A DNA stretch of 64,000 bases, taken from NCBI GenBank assembly GCA_036320915.1, contig JAXBDG010000011.1:2068501-2132500 (forward strand). The letters run 5' to 3'. The notes below the pieces were generated by a model that worked only from the letters and a program-made list of their open reading frames with translations, ran no database searches and was not told the DNA's origin. This document shows positions 1 through 10,670 of the stretch, in pieces. Each line of letters opens with the position of its first letter. The stretch's first letter is position 1. A program made the translations under genes and the position numbers. This DNA comes from Linnemannia elongata. Taxonomy: Eukaryota; Mortierellomycota; Mortierellomycetes; Mortierellales; Mortierellaceae.

Positions 1-17
1 CTTGATGCGGCGAACAT
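1..17 (-). CDS. Possible first codons of a divergent neighbouring gene (partial)
   Basis: On the minus strand an ATG at 17 lies in a good context (ACACAACC before it) and reads Met-Phe-Ala-Ala-Ser before running off the window. The upstream C/A-rich stretch resembles leaders of other genes here. Only five codons are visible, so this is a guess about a neighbour facing away from the tubulin acetyltransferase gene. Confidence 0.25.
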
Positions 18-896
18 GGTTGTGTGTGTGATTGTTGTTTGATGTAAGTGAATGAGATGTGTTGATCAGTGTGTCCGAAAGGTGTTGTTGTTCAGAAGGA
101 ACAGGCTTGTGACTGTGATATATTTGGGTACATTTGGACTGACATTTGATGTGTAGCCAATCAATGGTGCCCCAGACCGTGCTTTTTTGGCTTTTCTTGA
201 GGCCAGGGAGCAGGGAGCGTGCACGGCGCTTTTTTTCTTGCCTGGTGCCTGGAATATCGAGGAAGCAGGAGGAGAGGCGACATGGTAGAGAAGTAGCAAT
301 GGTCATTGAGAATTGGCAGATATAGACGACTTGTGGTCGTAAAGCAGGAGGAGAAAGGATATAGGAAGTATAATTGACAGATCCGGGTCCTGTTTGTCAG
401 TTTGTTTGTTGTCATGACACTCGTGCGCGATGCCTCACGTTCGTGTGTATATTTGTGTGTATGTGCCATGGTTTACGAAAAAGTGTGAAGTCATTAAACG
501 CTCCTCCGTTTGCCCTTTTCACCGTCCGTCCATCTTCTCTCTGTCCCTTGCCTCGTGTCTTTTTCTCTTTCTCCTACCCCTTTCTTTATCTTCTTCTCTT
601 CTTTCTTCCTTCTCTTTCTCCTTCTTCTTACACCCCTTCCACCTTCCACTTCAACTCCCCTCATACTACTACTACCCCTACTCACTTCACTTTATCCCTT
701 CACACTTCCACAGACAGAAACAAAAACACTCTTTCCTTTAGTCCATGCATCCACCGAATCTCATCCTCAACCACCACCAGGTCTTCTCTCGCCACTAAGC
801 GTCTTCTCTCTCTCCTTCTTCACTCTCTCATCCCTTCCTTTCACACAGTCGACACTCTTTGCCACCACACCTCACTCTCATACTAAGAAAAAAAAG
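18..896. promoter_or_regulatory. Upstream region and CT-rich leader of the ATAT1-like gene
   Basis: No coding stretch stands out. From about 500 to 890 the plus strand is almost pure C and T with short A/C patches, then an A-rich run directly before the ATG at 897. This pattern recurs before other genes in the window and probably includes the core promoter and 5' leader. No clear TATA box was seen. Confidence 0.4.
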
Positions 897-3403
897 ATGG
901 ACTTTGACTTCCCGCTGATCCCACTGTTGCCTTTGCCCATCACCCTCGTCCCCGCTGCAACATTCGCAGCCCTCGAGAACAGTCATCAAGGCCCGCAGTT
1001 CCAACCCGGCTTCGTCTCCTCCGTCTCCATCGGTATTTCCTCCAGGAACACCAATGGCAACAGCAACAACAGCTACGTCAACAACTCGGCAAGCTCATCC
1101 TTCTCCTCGTCGTCCATCACCAGCAGCAGCTATGACCACCCAAGCAACTACCCTGGTTACGCCACCAACGGCAGTAACACAAGCGCTTCGTCACACCTGT
1201 CGGATCAGGAGTGCCTTGGAGCTATCGTTGACGCTCTTGGAGAAGCCTCTGCCAAGGTAACCCTTTTGTTGCAGTTGATGACAATATGTACCCACGCAGC
1301 CAGGCGCGATTGTGCGCTTTTATGGTTGGCAAAGGAAGGAAGGGCCCGGTGTCTTACAAGCTTGTTATTTACCTCGTGTCAAATTCAAAAACAACTAAGC
1401 GAGGAAAAAAAACCCCACGAGATGTATACTCACACTCCTTTTTTTTTATCTTTCTTTCATCCGATGACGATGGTACATGCTAGGCGCAAGAGTTGCCGAC
1501 GTCGATCACGCAACGATTGAGGCTGGCAAAGAACCCTACACAGCGTGTGTACATCCTGAGGACAGGACTCGACAGTGGCGAAGACCAATGGCTGGACCAG
1601 CTCGAGATCGGATCGCCTCTGATGCAAGAGTCTATCCGTAAGAGCATTGTTGACAGGAACGGATCCATGTCATCATCATCACCTGGAAACAATAATTACG
1701 GTAATGGACCTTCTAGGAAGACCAACAGCAACCCCGATCTGTCGCCCTCGTCGTCTAGTCCGACTTTGTCGTCTCAACAGGAGGAAGAGTCTTCTCAGAG
1801 AAAGAATCCGAGGACCCGGAGCGAGGAGAAGGGAGTCTATGTCGCAGGAATGCTCAAAATGGGCGAAAAGAAGCTGTTCATCGTGGTAAGCTATGCAATC
1901 CTCCACATGTGTGTCGCACTTTTATCGTATTTTTGTCTTTAGTGTTTGTCTTTGTCTCTTTGTCCCGACAGACCTACATGCATTTGTCTGCAGCACGGCA
2001 TTGGACGGAGCATGGGAGGGGTGGTTCTCCCGTTACCCTCAATATTTTTTATCATACCATCCTGCAATGCAATTCGCACATGCTGCATGCCATGCGTACA
2101 ACTTTTCTCTTCTTTTTCCAGGGGAAGAAAGGGGAAGGGTAAAAAAGGGACAGCATTAGGACGTGGCAAGAAAAAAAGGGTCGGGGAACAAATGCAACGA
2201 GAGACGAAAGAAGGAGGGGACGAAGAACAAATCGATGTAGCATAAGAAGAAGAAAGGATCAATGAACAAGAAGAAAGGGAGTTGTTGGCAATGAAAGAAG
2301 GAAGGAACAAGAAATAGGAGATGTCATTGAAGGTGGGAGGGGGATGGAAGCAGGGCTATGATATCGCAAATTGCATGATCCAATGCTCACTCTTATTTTC
2401 CTCAACCCTCTTTTCTTTTCAAACTAGGACAAGTCGGGAACATTGCATGAGCAGGAAGTTTGTTGCGTGCTGGACTTTTATGTCGACGAGTCCTGCCAGC
2501 GTCGCGGATTCGGCAAGCTACTCTTCGACTACATGCTCAAGGTATGTCTCGTCATGTGTTGTCCTTTCCTTAATTGACTTTTTGCTTTTTTTTTATGGAT
2601 GCTCTCATCCTTTGCGAACCCTCTATTGGACTGGATCAGATCGACTAATCGACTAAAAAAAAACATTCTTTTATCCCGCTACTCTTTTTACTGTTGCATT
2701 TACCCCATAGGTGGAGGATATTGATCCATGTCAGATCGCATACGATCGTCCAAGTCCCAAATTATACCAGTTTCTGAACAAGTACTTCCAGCTGGAACGG
2801 CATCTCCCTCAACCAAACCAATTCGCGGTATTTGAGGGCTTCAATCTGCTCGACACTGGAGAGACCATCAAGGTTGATGATGATACCTTCCTCGCAACTT
2901 CTGGAAGGAGTTCTTTGACCACAACGAATCAGCAATCGCAATCGTCTGTCCAACAGCAGCAGCAACAAGAACACTCTCGACAGCAGCAAGAACAACAAGA
3001 ACGGCGGCAGCAGCAGCAGCATCAGGCGGATACCATTACTACAACTTCTTTTATACCCAGCCATGCTTACCCTGCTACTTCTAAAGCGCTGCAGTCGTCT
3101 GTTGTGTTTGGCTCTGGATACGCGCAAGATCATCAACCGTATACTACGACAACCGCAGAAGCAACACAACCACCACTGCCACAGAAACAACAACAACAAC
3201 AACAACAGCAACAGCAACAGCAACCTAACAGGAGGATATCTTCGGCATTCACATCGTCCATCAACCTATCCAGTTCCTCAACGCCCACACATCACTCGTC
3301 TTCATCGTCAAGTCATCAGGGATCTGTCAATGGTACTGGCAGGATATCTAGGCTCTTGGCCTCGTCCATTGTTTTTACCGATCCTACTGGCGGCAACGCT
3401 TGA
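897..3403 (+). CDS. Alpha-tubulin N-acetyltransferase (ATAT1/MEC-17 family)
   Basis: Four exons, 897-1256, 1484-1885, 2428-2541 and 2711-3403, all phase 0, give 522 residues. The family acetylates Lys40 of alpha-tubulin inside the microtubule lumen, using acetyl-CoA. The match runs the whole domain: an N-terminal MDFDFPL start like that of animal ATAT1, [22 protein letters not shown], then [20 protein letters not shown] (acetyl-CoA loop), AYDRPSPKL and QFAVFEGF. The two residues known to matter for catalysis in the human enzyme (Cys120 and Asp157) align with Cys267 and Asp304. A Ser/Gln-rich insertion sits at about 170-225, and a poly-Gln/Ser tail fills about 350-522. Introns are 227, 542 and 169 bp with GT-AG ends. 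ATG 897 follows an A-rich context and an in-frame CT-rich leader. The family was described as tracking ciliated eukaryotes, so its presence in a fungus is notable. Family identity is firm; exact splice sites are inferred. Confidence 0.92.
3187..3222 (+). repeat. CAA/CAG repeat coding poly-glutamine
   Basis: A run of CAA and CAG codons in the tail of the tubulin acetyltransferase encodes uninterrupted glutamine. An earlier, broken CAG-rich stretch lies at about 2954-3030. Such tracts vary in length between strains. Confidence 0.8.
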
Positions 3404-3787
3404 ACTAGCGTCCATCCACAACTGTTTGGCCATGTCTTTTTTTTTTTTCTTGCGTTGTTGTTTCCCTTTTTACCATAGCAGTTAGCACGTTTTGTTGCGA
3501 ATAGATTCCCTTCCTTTTGCATATAATAACAACTCCTTTTAAATTACATATGAATACTCAATTCCCTTTGCAACGCTACTGTGTTATTGCTTGTGTTTCG
3601 TTCCCGAGATGAGGAGAATGAGATAATTATTATTTTTTTTTAATGAAAAGTGACAGATGATATGATTAGGTTGAAGGAATAGTGGAGTAGCAAAGAGTGG
3701 TGGTACAAGGGGGGATGGTGCGTAAGGAAGAATAATTACAAGTCGATATTTTTGATGAAGGAGTGTGAGGGTATGTGAGGCGTCGTT
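3404..3787. other. Convergent 3' spacer
   Basis: 384 bp between two genes that end toward each other. It holds T-rich runs after the plus-strand stop and A-rich runs on the other side, as expected for two 3' untranslated regions. I see no gene in it. Confidence 0.5.
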
Positions 3788-5845
3788 CTACTGCTGTTGC
3801 GGATTTGAATTTGGTTCTGATAAAGGTTGGGAGACCGGCAGTGGCGTGGTGGGACGTGTTGATGTGGACGAGACGGTAGGGATCCTGGCTTCATCCAAGG
3901 AAGACTCTTGATCCTGTGCTGGCCCTGGATCCGAAACAGCGGCAGTAGACGAGAGAGGTGGCGGTAGAGGTGGTAATGGCGATTCCGTTTGTCCTTGCTC
4001 CTGCAACTGCTCTTGTTGTGTTCTCAACTGCTCCAAGGCGTCAACGCTACTACTGTTGCTGATATCGCCATAAGTCGGCAGATTAGGTCCATTCTCATCG
4101 TCCTGTCGATGATACATGGGCGGGGGCTCGAATTCTGGAAGCACAACCGTCAGACCTGATCTTGTGGACGCCGATATGATGGCTCTTCCGGTCCCGGTAG
4201 TAGCAGTGGGAGAAGGGGGGCGAGGGAACATGATCATCATCATTGGGTTGTTGTTGGCGTTGTTAGGTTGGCCCCATCGCCAGCGGGGTTGGGGGTTGCG
4301 GCCGTGAGGGTGATGGTGGTAGTGGATTGAGGAGTCGTCCTGGCTGTCGGTTTCTGTCTCTGTGCTCTCTCCTGCCCGAGAGTCTCCTCTCCTCCTTTCT
4401 GTTCGATGGTGTGGATGGTGCGAGTGATGGTCGAGCTCGAGGGTGGAGAAACGGTTTAAGGAAGAGGAGGAGTGTATGGTTCTTGATCCGCCAACTCGTC
4501 GACTTGTGGCGCGTGCGATCTTTCGCCGACCGAAACATGAGCCGCAGAGAAGGAAGGAGTGCCATGTTGGAGGTCTCTTCTTGGTCGATGAGTTTGAAGA
4601 AGAAGATGCGGAGGAACCAGAGTTGTTGAGCGGTTGAAGGGGAGGTGGTGGTGGTATCGACTCGGCGTCTAGTTCTTCTTCGCCGTCTCCATATGGATAG
4701 TCTCTGCTCCTGCTGCTCATGCTATGACTCCGACTATGAGTATGATCTGCAAGTCCATGGGAGGAAGAAGTTCTCCTCCTACGATGCTGCTGGTGCGACT
4801 GCACATGGTCGCTTCGGAACTGCTTCTTCCGCTTATACCTCCAAAAACCAACCCCCAACCCGACACCCAGGGCCAGTGTACAAAGTCCAATCAACAGCCC
4901 TTGTAACAAATACTCCCGTGCAGAGTACTTTGGCGCAGCGGATCCACCATTAATCCCCCCTCTCCTCCCACCGGAGGAAGACGAGGATCCATTCGGATCG
5001 ACACAGATCCCATACCCTTCTTCAGCTCCTCCGCTGGAGTTAGTGTTAACGCCGGGGACGGTAGAATTAAAGAGCTGACAGGTGAAGGGTGGGACACAAT
5101 CCATGCCTGGTCCACAGGTCTTTAGGAAACAAGACCCGATCGCAAAATACTCCCAGGGTCCCTTACAGTCCTCGTCGCTTCCTCCATTTCCATCCGTCGT
5201 CAAGAACATGGATTCCTCCACACACGATGCCGTATACTTTGGCGTGCTCGACCCTGCAGACGATCCGCTGTAGAGGGAATAAAAGGACCCATCGAGACAG
5301 TACGTCCGGTCGATACGCCCCGACTCCTGGTACGGCAGCGGAGGGAAGTTCTGCGGGTTACAGAGCTGATTCTGACAAAGGATCGGCACACTCGCCCTCC
5401 CACCATCTTTATCGTTATCGTTGTCACCATCCCCACCTCCGTCACCTCCAGAGGCAGAGGAGGAGGAACAGGTGGGCGAGGAGAGAAAATCGCAGAGGTA
5501 TTGGAGGGGAACACATTGAGTGTTTTTGAAACAGGTCATGCCTGAGGTGTTATTGGGGCCATAGCAGCCTTGGCATTGTTCTGGGATTATAGGTGTTGGT
5601 GTTGGGGAGGGGAGTAGAGTGGAGGTGGATTTTGTTGCGTGTGGTTTTGTGGAGGAAGATAGTGCGGGTACGTTGGTCGTTGCTGTTGCTGCGTTGACGA
5701 AGGACGACGGGGTGGAGAGGAGGAGGAGAGAGAGGAAGAGAAGGAGGAGGAGAGGAAGTGACGAGGGGTGATTCCTTCGAGGTCGTTGTTGGGTGAGGAG
5801 GTCCATGACATTAGACTGTCTGTGTTGTAAGAGTTGTATGTTCAT
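3788..5845 (-). CDS. Single-pass membrane protein with cysteine-rich ectodomain, unknown function
   Basis: An uninterrupted 685-residue reading frame. A hydrophobic leucine-rich signal sequence spans about residues 29-52. It is followed by a Ser/Thr/Pro-rich stalk, then a cysteine-rich ectodomain (about 90-285, some 18 cysteines) split by an acidic Gly/Asp insert near 132-150. A transmembrane helix lies at about 313-334, with a basic stop-transfer stretch RYKRKK. The remaining 340 residues are a low-complexity cytoplasmic tail rich in Ser, His, Pro and Gln, ending QQQ. The layout is type I: signal, ectodomain, one helix, disordered tail. I do not recognise the family. A second in-frame Met (5806) sits closer to the hydrophobic core and may be the true start. 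The topology recalls fungal wall sensors or cargo receptors, but no specific role can be supported. Confidence 0.8.
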   Translation of the reverse strand: MNIQLLQHRQSNVMDLLTQQRPRRNHPSSLPLLLLLFLSLLLLSTPSSFVNAATATTNVPALSSSTKPHATKSTSTLLPSPTPTPIIPEQCQGCYGPNNTSGMTCFKNTQCVPLQYLCDFLSSPTCSSSSASGGDGGGDGDNDNDKDGGRASVPILCQNQLCNPQNFPPLPYQESGRIDRTYCLDGSFYSLYSGSSAGSSTPKYTASCVEESMFLTTDGNGGSDEDCKGPWEYFAIGSCFLKTCGPGMDCVPPFTCQLFNSTVPGVNTNSSGGAEEGYGICVDPNGSSSSSGGRRGGINGGSAAPKYSAREYLLQGLLIGLCTLALGVGLGVGFWRYKRKKQFRSDHVQSHQQHRRRRTSSSHGLADHTHSRSHSMSSRSRDYPYGDGEEELDAESIPPPPPLQPLNNSGSSASSSSNSSTKKRPPTWHSFLLCGSCFGRRKIARATSRRVGGSRTIHSSSSLNRFSTLELDHHSHHPHHRTERRRGDSRAGESTETETDSQDDSSIHYHHHPHGRNPQPRWRWGQPNNANNNPMMMIMFPRPPSPTATTGTGRAIISASTRSGLTVVLPEFEPPPMYHRQDDENGPNLPTYGDISNSSSVDALEQLRTQQEQLQEQGQTESPLPPLPPPLSSTAAVSDPGPAQDQESSLDEARIPTVSSTSTRPTTPLPVSQPLSEPNSNPQQQ

Positions 5846-6702
5846 GAGGTGGGAGGCATTATGTGATTAGAAGTTGTGTGTGTGTGTAGTTGATGGTTGA
5901 ATGTTGAAAAGATAAAGAAGAAGGGGAGAAAGAAAAGAGCTGCTTGAACAAGGGAACCAAAAAAGAAGCCATTCAGCACCGGACTATGTTGCTTTTACCA
6001 ATCGATCACAAACATAAAAAAAAATAAAAAAAAAGGGTCTTTGTTCTTCCCGCGTGTTCATTCATGACTGTGCACCTTCCCTTCCTTTCCCTCATCGTTC
6101 CTTCGAGACACTTCTTTTTTCTCCTTCCCCTTGCACCTACACTTATACTCGCTCTACCTTCTTGGTTCCAATGCTATGGTCAACAGGTTTTATATTGATA
6201 TCGCCCCTAATGGAACCATTCAGCAATTCCCCTTTCTTTTCATACTTCAACAAACACATCCACGCATGGACAACTTATCCTTTGTTATGGTAGTTTGTCC
6301 AACAAAAAAGGGATTTCCATTCACCCGACAACCGGTCCGCACATCCCACTCTTCCCCCCCTCTCTCTCTCTCTCGCTCACAGCACTCAGTAATTGAGTTT
6401 TGCAGTCCCATCGAATGGGCAGCACAGGGCAAAGGTATGGAGGGGAGAGGGCTCTCACTGAATAATACCCAAGTAGACAGGGAATTAAGTCAAAATACGC
6501 ATACCCTGCACCCTGTATCTCTCACCATTCATTGTTATTACCGACAGCACAACGTTCATTTTCTTTGATATTCTTTGTTTTTTTTTTGTTGTGAAGACCT
6601 ATAAAGAAAAAAAAAAAAAAAGGCTAGCTACAGTGCCACTTACAACATTACTACCCCCTATGCTATATATAACTACACCTTCCCAATTTTGTGTTTATTT
6701 TT
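5846..6702. other. Intergenic, no gene seen
   Basis: Contains the upstream region of the minus-strand membrane protein (CT/AG-rich near 5850-5960), A-rich runs at 6017-6034 and 6605-6620, a CT repeat near 6357-6372, and the 3' side of the small secreted precursor. Short open frames here have no coding character. Confidence 0.4.
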
Positions 6703-7065
6703 TTACGACGAGGCATCGTCGACGTCGTCGCGACGACCATAGGGCTGTCCGGGATAATACGTTCCACTTCCGGGACGACTGCCGCCAGGGCTTCGGGGCA
6801 ATGCTCTCTTCGAATTCTCTTCGGCCTCGGCTTCCACGTCACGAATGGAGATGGTTGGAGGGATCACGACTCCTGCCTCGGCCTCGAGTTCTTGGGCATC
6901 GAGACCCCGGCGGTGGAGGGGTGGCAGGGAGAGGGTGGGACTGAGGAGCGCTTGACGGCGGGCGAGGTTGGCGGGGGTCGGGAGGGCGGTTGCTGGTAGC
7001 AGGGTTATTGTTGACAGGCACAGGATGGCCAAGATGAGAGTGGGGAAGAAGGCTGTTCGAACCAT
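6703..7065 (-). CDS. Small secreted precursor with Kex2-type cleavage sites
   Basis: A 120-residue protein read from the ATG at 7065; an upstream in-frame ATG would add 95 residues translated from the GA microsatellite and is less likely. Residues 1-27 form a clear signal peptide (MVRTAFF, hydrophobic core, end near ATA-LP). Dibasic sites follow: LARR, LHRR, SKR and YGRR. They divide the chain into short peptides, one ending Tyr-Tyr-Pro-Gly-Gln-Pro-Tyr-Gly before Arg-Arg. Two blocks (LEAEAG and VEAEAEE) recall the Glu-Ala spacers of fungal pheromone precursors. There are no cysteines. Processing by Kex2 and dipeptidyl peptidase is inferred from these sites alone. It could equally be a secreted protein that is never cut. 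The gene is alone between two long spacers. Confidence 0.6.
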   Translation of the reverse strand: MVRTAFFPTLILAILCLSTITLLPATALPTPANLARRQALLSPTLSLPPLHRRGLDAQELEAEAGVVIPPTISIRDVEAEAEENSKRALPRSPGGSRPGSGTYYPGQPYGRRDDVDDASS

Positions 7066-7146
7066 TTTTGAGGGTTGTTGGCTTTGTTTGCGTTGGTGTT
7101 GAAGGGTTACTTTTTTTTGTACTTGTGTGTTCCAACAGTTGTTGGT

Positions 7147-7148
<2 letters not shown>

Positions 7149-7188
<40 letters not shown>
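7149..7188. repeat. GA/CT dinucleotide microsatellite
   Basis: About 20 copies of GA on the plus strand (CT on the minus) inside the leader of the small secreted precursor, 84 bp upstream of its ATG. CT tracts in leaders are common in this genome, but this one is pure and long. Confidence 0.9.
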
Positions 7189-7191
<3 letters not shown>

Positions 7192-8654
7192 GAGATGTAG
7201 AAGGATTGAAGTTGGTTGTGAAAAAAGAACTATTGAAAGACGAGGGATGAGATTGGAAGGATGGGGGGGGAAACCGTTTGTATTTAAGCAATTGAAGTTG
7301 TCGTCAAAACAACGGTCGAACAAGCTCATCGTCTCTCTTTTTCCACACACCCCCCCCTTTTCTCCTTAACTAGCCTCCCCCTTGTGCGCTCTATACTTGA
7401 ACAAAGGAGAGAATCAATGACAGAAATGAAGAAGCCAGACCCTTTGGAGTTGATAGTTAGCCAAGCAGACAAGGCAAGACACCTAATATGCGATACAAAA
7501 CTGATGCCAGGGGCTAGGTGCTCATAAGGGGGGTTGACAAGAAAACAACAAAGTAGGGATAGCAAAGATGATCGAGATGCCTAATTGTCACAGACCAGTA
7601 GGCAGGGTCACAACACAAACAAGATGAAAAGGAAGCGGAGTAAAAGGGAGGCGAAGGAAGGGGGAGCCTTGAGGCGGGCCATGCAGATGCGAACAGGGCT
7701 CAAGTTGCGAACGATAAGAAAGAGAACTGTACAAACGAGAACGGAATCATCTAGTACTCTTTATCCCTTTCCATGCACTACTTTTTTTTTGCCGTTGCGT
7801 TGCCATGCATTGTAGTGCTAGAACACATGCATGCAAGTATTCATTCATACACCGCATCTAGACTTGAAGCAAGAGTCCAGATCCGAGCCCCGGTTTTGTG
7901 GCAATTGTTCGTTGGACCTGCTTCTCGAGTGCATGGTTGCGTGAAAAAGAGGGCCAGGGAGCATCTCTAAAAATAAGAAAAAAAAAAGAAAAAAAAAACG
8001 TGTGCCTGAAAAATGAATGAAAAAGATGAGAGCAGATTCAGAGTATGAAACTACTTGGGGGGTCCCTGACAAAGCGAGAGGTCCGAGTGTTCTGTTCTCT
8101 CTCAATCTCTTTTCCCTTTTTCTTTCGAATGCACGCCACAACAGCACCACACATATCCACCCAAAGGGGGTGTGCTCACAGCAGATGAGTCTCGAATGTC
8201 AGTCTTTTCAAGGGGTACCCTGGACTAGCAGACAAATGGAAAAGAAAGGAGCTAACTATCTTGGCGAAGGGGAGAAGACATCACAAGTAGATCGTGCGCG
8301 CTTGGGGTCGTAGGCTTACTGGTCACTTAACTATTTGCTTGGATCGCGCTGAGAAAAGAGATGGCCGTTTTTTAGGGATATGTGGCATCCGAGCGCCTTG
8401 GTGATCACACACACACACACTGACTGGTTGCGTGAATGGGAAAAACAACCACAACCATCGTGTCAACATCTCAGCACCCCTATCTTCTCTCCCCCTCCTC
8501 ACCATCGAATGCACTTCGTGGCAACTACAACCACAATCACCACTCACTCCCACCATGGCCAAGGTAATTTTGTAGATCCCATCCACCCAACTGCCTTTCG
8601 AAGGATCCCTCAAAATGCAAGGTTCGAGCCATACGTACATTGAGAGCCTGGTCA
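7189..8654. other. Intergenic, no gene seen
   Basis: Homopolymer A runs near 7977-7998, a short CA repeat at 8408-8420 and mixed sequence. Open frames are short and of low complexity. Nothing can be assigned. Confidence 0.4.
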
Positions 8655-8931
8655 AGAAGTGGACACTCTCCAATAACACCGACACGCCTGGACCATTCGC
8701 ACATCACAAGCTCGTGCCCCTGTTGCTTTTCCACTAGGACGGATCCATGCCACAAGGTCTAATGGCGATGAGGGTCCGTGCAGCAGTGATCCACAAGGAG
8801 TGTGACTGATTGAAGTCCCATCCGCGGCCCTTAGAGGTAATGGAATCGTTCGAGGCGCCTGCGGGATACGGGAAGGAATAGTTCCAGGCCTGCTTGCAGA
8901 TGTCTTTCTTGCAACCTGGAGTATCGTTCAT
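8655..8931 (-). pseudogene. Coding-like remnant of an unrecognised protein
   Basis: From an ATG at 8931 the minus strand reads 65 residues with protein-like composition (motifs CKKDICKQAWNYSFPYPAG, GRGWDFNQSHSLW, AARTLIAI) to a TAG at 8734-8736. A second coding-like stretch in another frame continues at once (HELVMCEWSRRVGVIGECP) and meets a possible donor GTACGT at about 8654. The frame change without an intron suggests either a decayed gene or a missed splice. No family was recognised. Confidence 0.3.
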
Positions 8932-9260
8932 ATCTCAGAAGGATTATGACCTTGTTGTCAAGCACAAGCCATTGACGTCAGAGTTAGAGCCAAGGGTTGG
9001 AGCCTCTAAAGCCTTTCATCTCCTTTCTTCAAAAAACAATGACTTCCGTGATATAGAACAAAAAAAAAGCTAGATTGGGTCATAAATTAACTTGGTACGC
9101 GTTCTTGATAACCCATGACTGACAATCTCTATCATGTCCAGGCCACTCTGAATGATGTACGCCCTTTTTTTTCTCTCTTGCTTCTACTTCGTTCGCCCTC
9201 TTACACCCCTTCTTTGCAGCCTAACCATCCTCCATCCCACTCCCTCAAGATCACAAAAAA

Positions 9261-9665
9261 ATGAAAGCGCACACCCACGCGTACTACGAGCGCCTCATCA
9301 GGAAATGGATCTTCTCGAACGGGACAAACATCCCAGATTCATTCGACTCCCTCGACCTCGAGTTCATTATTTGCTTCTTGCGGATGACCTCAACCTTCAA
9401 AGCCAATAATAATCTCCTTCGCGTTTGTGACCATCTAATGGACAAGGAGTGTCGATGGATAGCGACGTACCCGCGGCCGTGGGAGCTGCTGCCGTCGGTT
9501 TGGAGGATGGTTTCTGCAGGAAAGGAACAGGACCGTATTTTGAATAGTTTGACGATGACGACGGTCAAACAGTCTACTGTTGGACATGAAAGAGGAGGTT
9601 ATACGATGCTGACTAGTTTGAATGGACGCAGAGGCGGTGGTTTCGGAATTGGAAGAGTAGGCTGA
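9261..9665 (+). CDS. Hypothetical protein, 134 residues
   Basis: A single-exon frame from an ATG preceded by AAAAAA, in the position expected of a start here. The sequence has normal composition in its first 100 residues (ERLIRKWIFSNG, LLRVCDHLMDKECRW, RPWELLPSVWRMVSAG), then a Gly/Arg-rich end. It is mostly predicted helix, with no signal peptide or membrane helix. It is not a shadow of any better frame. I do not recognise a family, and it could be one exon of a larger or decayed gene. Confidence 0.4.
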   Translation: MKAHTHAYYERLIRKWIFSNGTNIPDSFDSLDLEFIICFLRMTSTFKANNNLLRVCDHLMDKECRWIATYPRPWELLPSVWRMVSAGKEQDRILNSLTMTTVKQSTVGHERGGYTMLTSLNGRRGGGFGIGRVG

Positions 9666-10670
9666 GCCGAGAGAGTGAAATGGAGCACCGAGGCCGTTGA
9701 GGGAGTGCGTATTACTTCAAGTAGGGCCACAGTCGCGTTGGCTTCTCTACCGTCCTGGCTTGAATACAGTCGACTCGCCATGGCGCGAGAGCTATTGCAT
9801 CGACTAGAGCTATCAAAGCGATCATCAAAGAATAAATCAGCCACTTGGGAAAAAGGGGTGCATGCAGATTGTTGTTTTTGTTTCTCTTTGGGACGTTGTT
9901 TCTCTTCAGTCAAAAATAACCATCCACTTATTCGTCCTTGCCACTTCCTTTGGCATGTTGCCACCCATCGATTCGAAAAAAAAAGTCCTCCAAAAAAAGG
10001 AGAGCAATGGATACTCTAATTGGCGGTAGTTACCGTGGTTTTTGTTGACCGAAATACGTGTGTGGACCTGCTGGAAAGGGTGTTAACAGTGCAAGCGGCA
10101 AAACAGCGCATATCCATTTTCTGCCAGCGGAATATAAGGGAAACAAAAGAAAAGTGTCCACGGCTGCTTCTTTCTCTCTTTTTTCTTTAACTTTTCTTTT
10201 CGCCCTTCTTCCCTCCCCACTCCAACCTATCACACTACAGCCCTTCCTTTTCTTCTTCGTTCATCTCGCCCGCCGTCGTCAAGGTCTCAAAAGGTACACT
10301 AACATAATACCTTCCATCTATATTTTGAACACTTGGTCTTTTGTTCCTGAATAGATTACATTTGTTTAGAACAGAAGAAAACAACCTGCCCATCCATCGG
10401 TCTTTCCATCTTTCCATATGCCTAACACACACCCATCGCCTTCCCTATTGTTTCCTAACCTTCCACAGACTAATTGACGCCGGCAGGGTTGTCACTTCGA
10501 CCTACCAACCTTCTGCCTCAACACTCCGCGGACGACTTTCGCGAAACCATGTTTAATCCGCCTTCCACCTCACCTACGCCGTTGCGCCGGTGCTGGTGCC
10601 AGTCCCACCCTTGCCGCAAGCTTATCCCTTTTGATATCCTCACTGTTCGACTAATTATCCTCGACTGGTC
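9666..10670. other. Intergenic, no gene seen
   Basis: Mixed sequence with T/C-rich runs at about 10165-10250. No convincing coding stretch. Confidence 0.35.

Noticed and set aside
510..896. N-terminal extension of the ATAT1-like frame upstream of the ATG at 897
   Set aside because: It is a translation of the CT-rich leader (Phe/Leu/Ser/Pro only). The protein after 897 matches the animal ATAT1 N-terminus, so the start is placed there.
7066..7350. Longer start for the small secreted precursor
   Set aside because: The extra residues translate the CT microsatellite and would bury the signal peptide.
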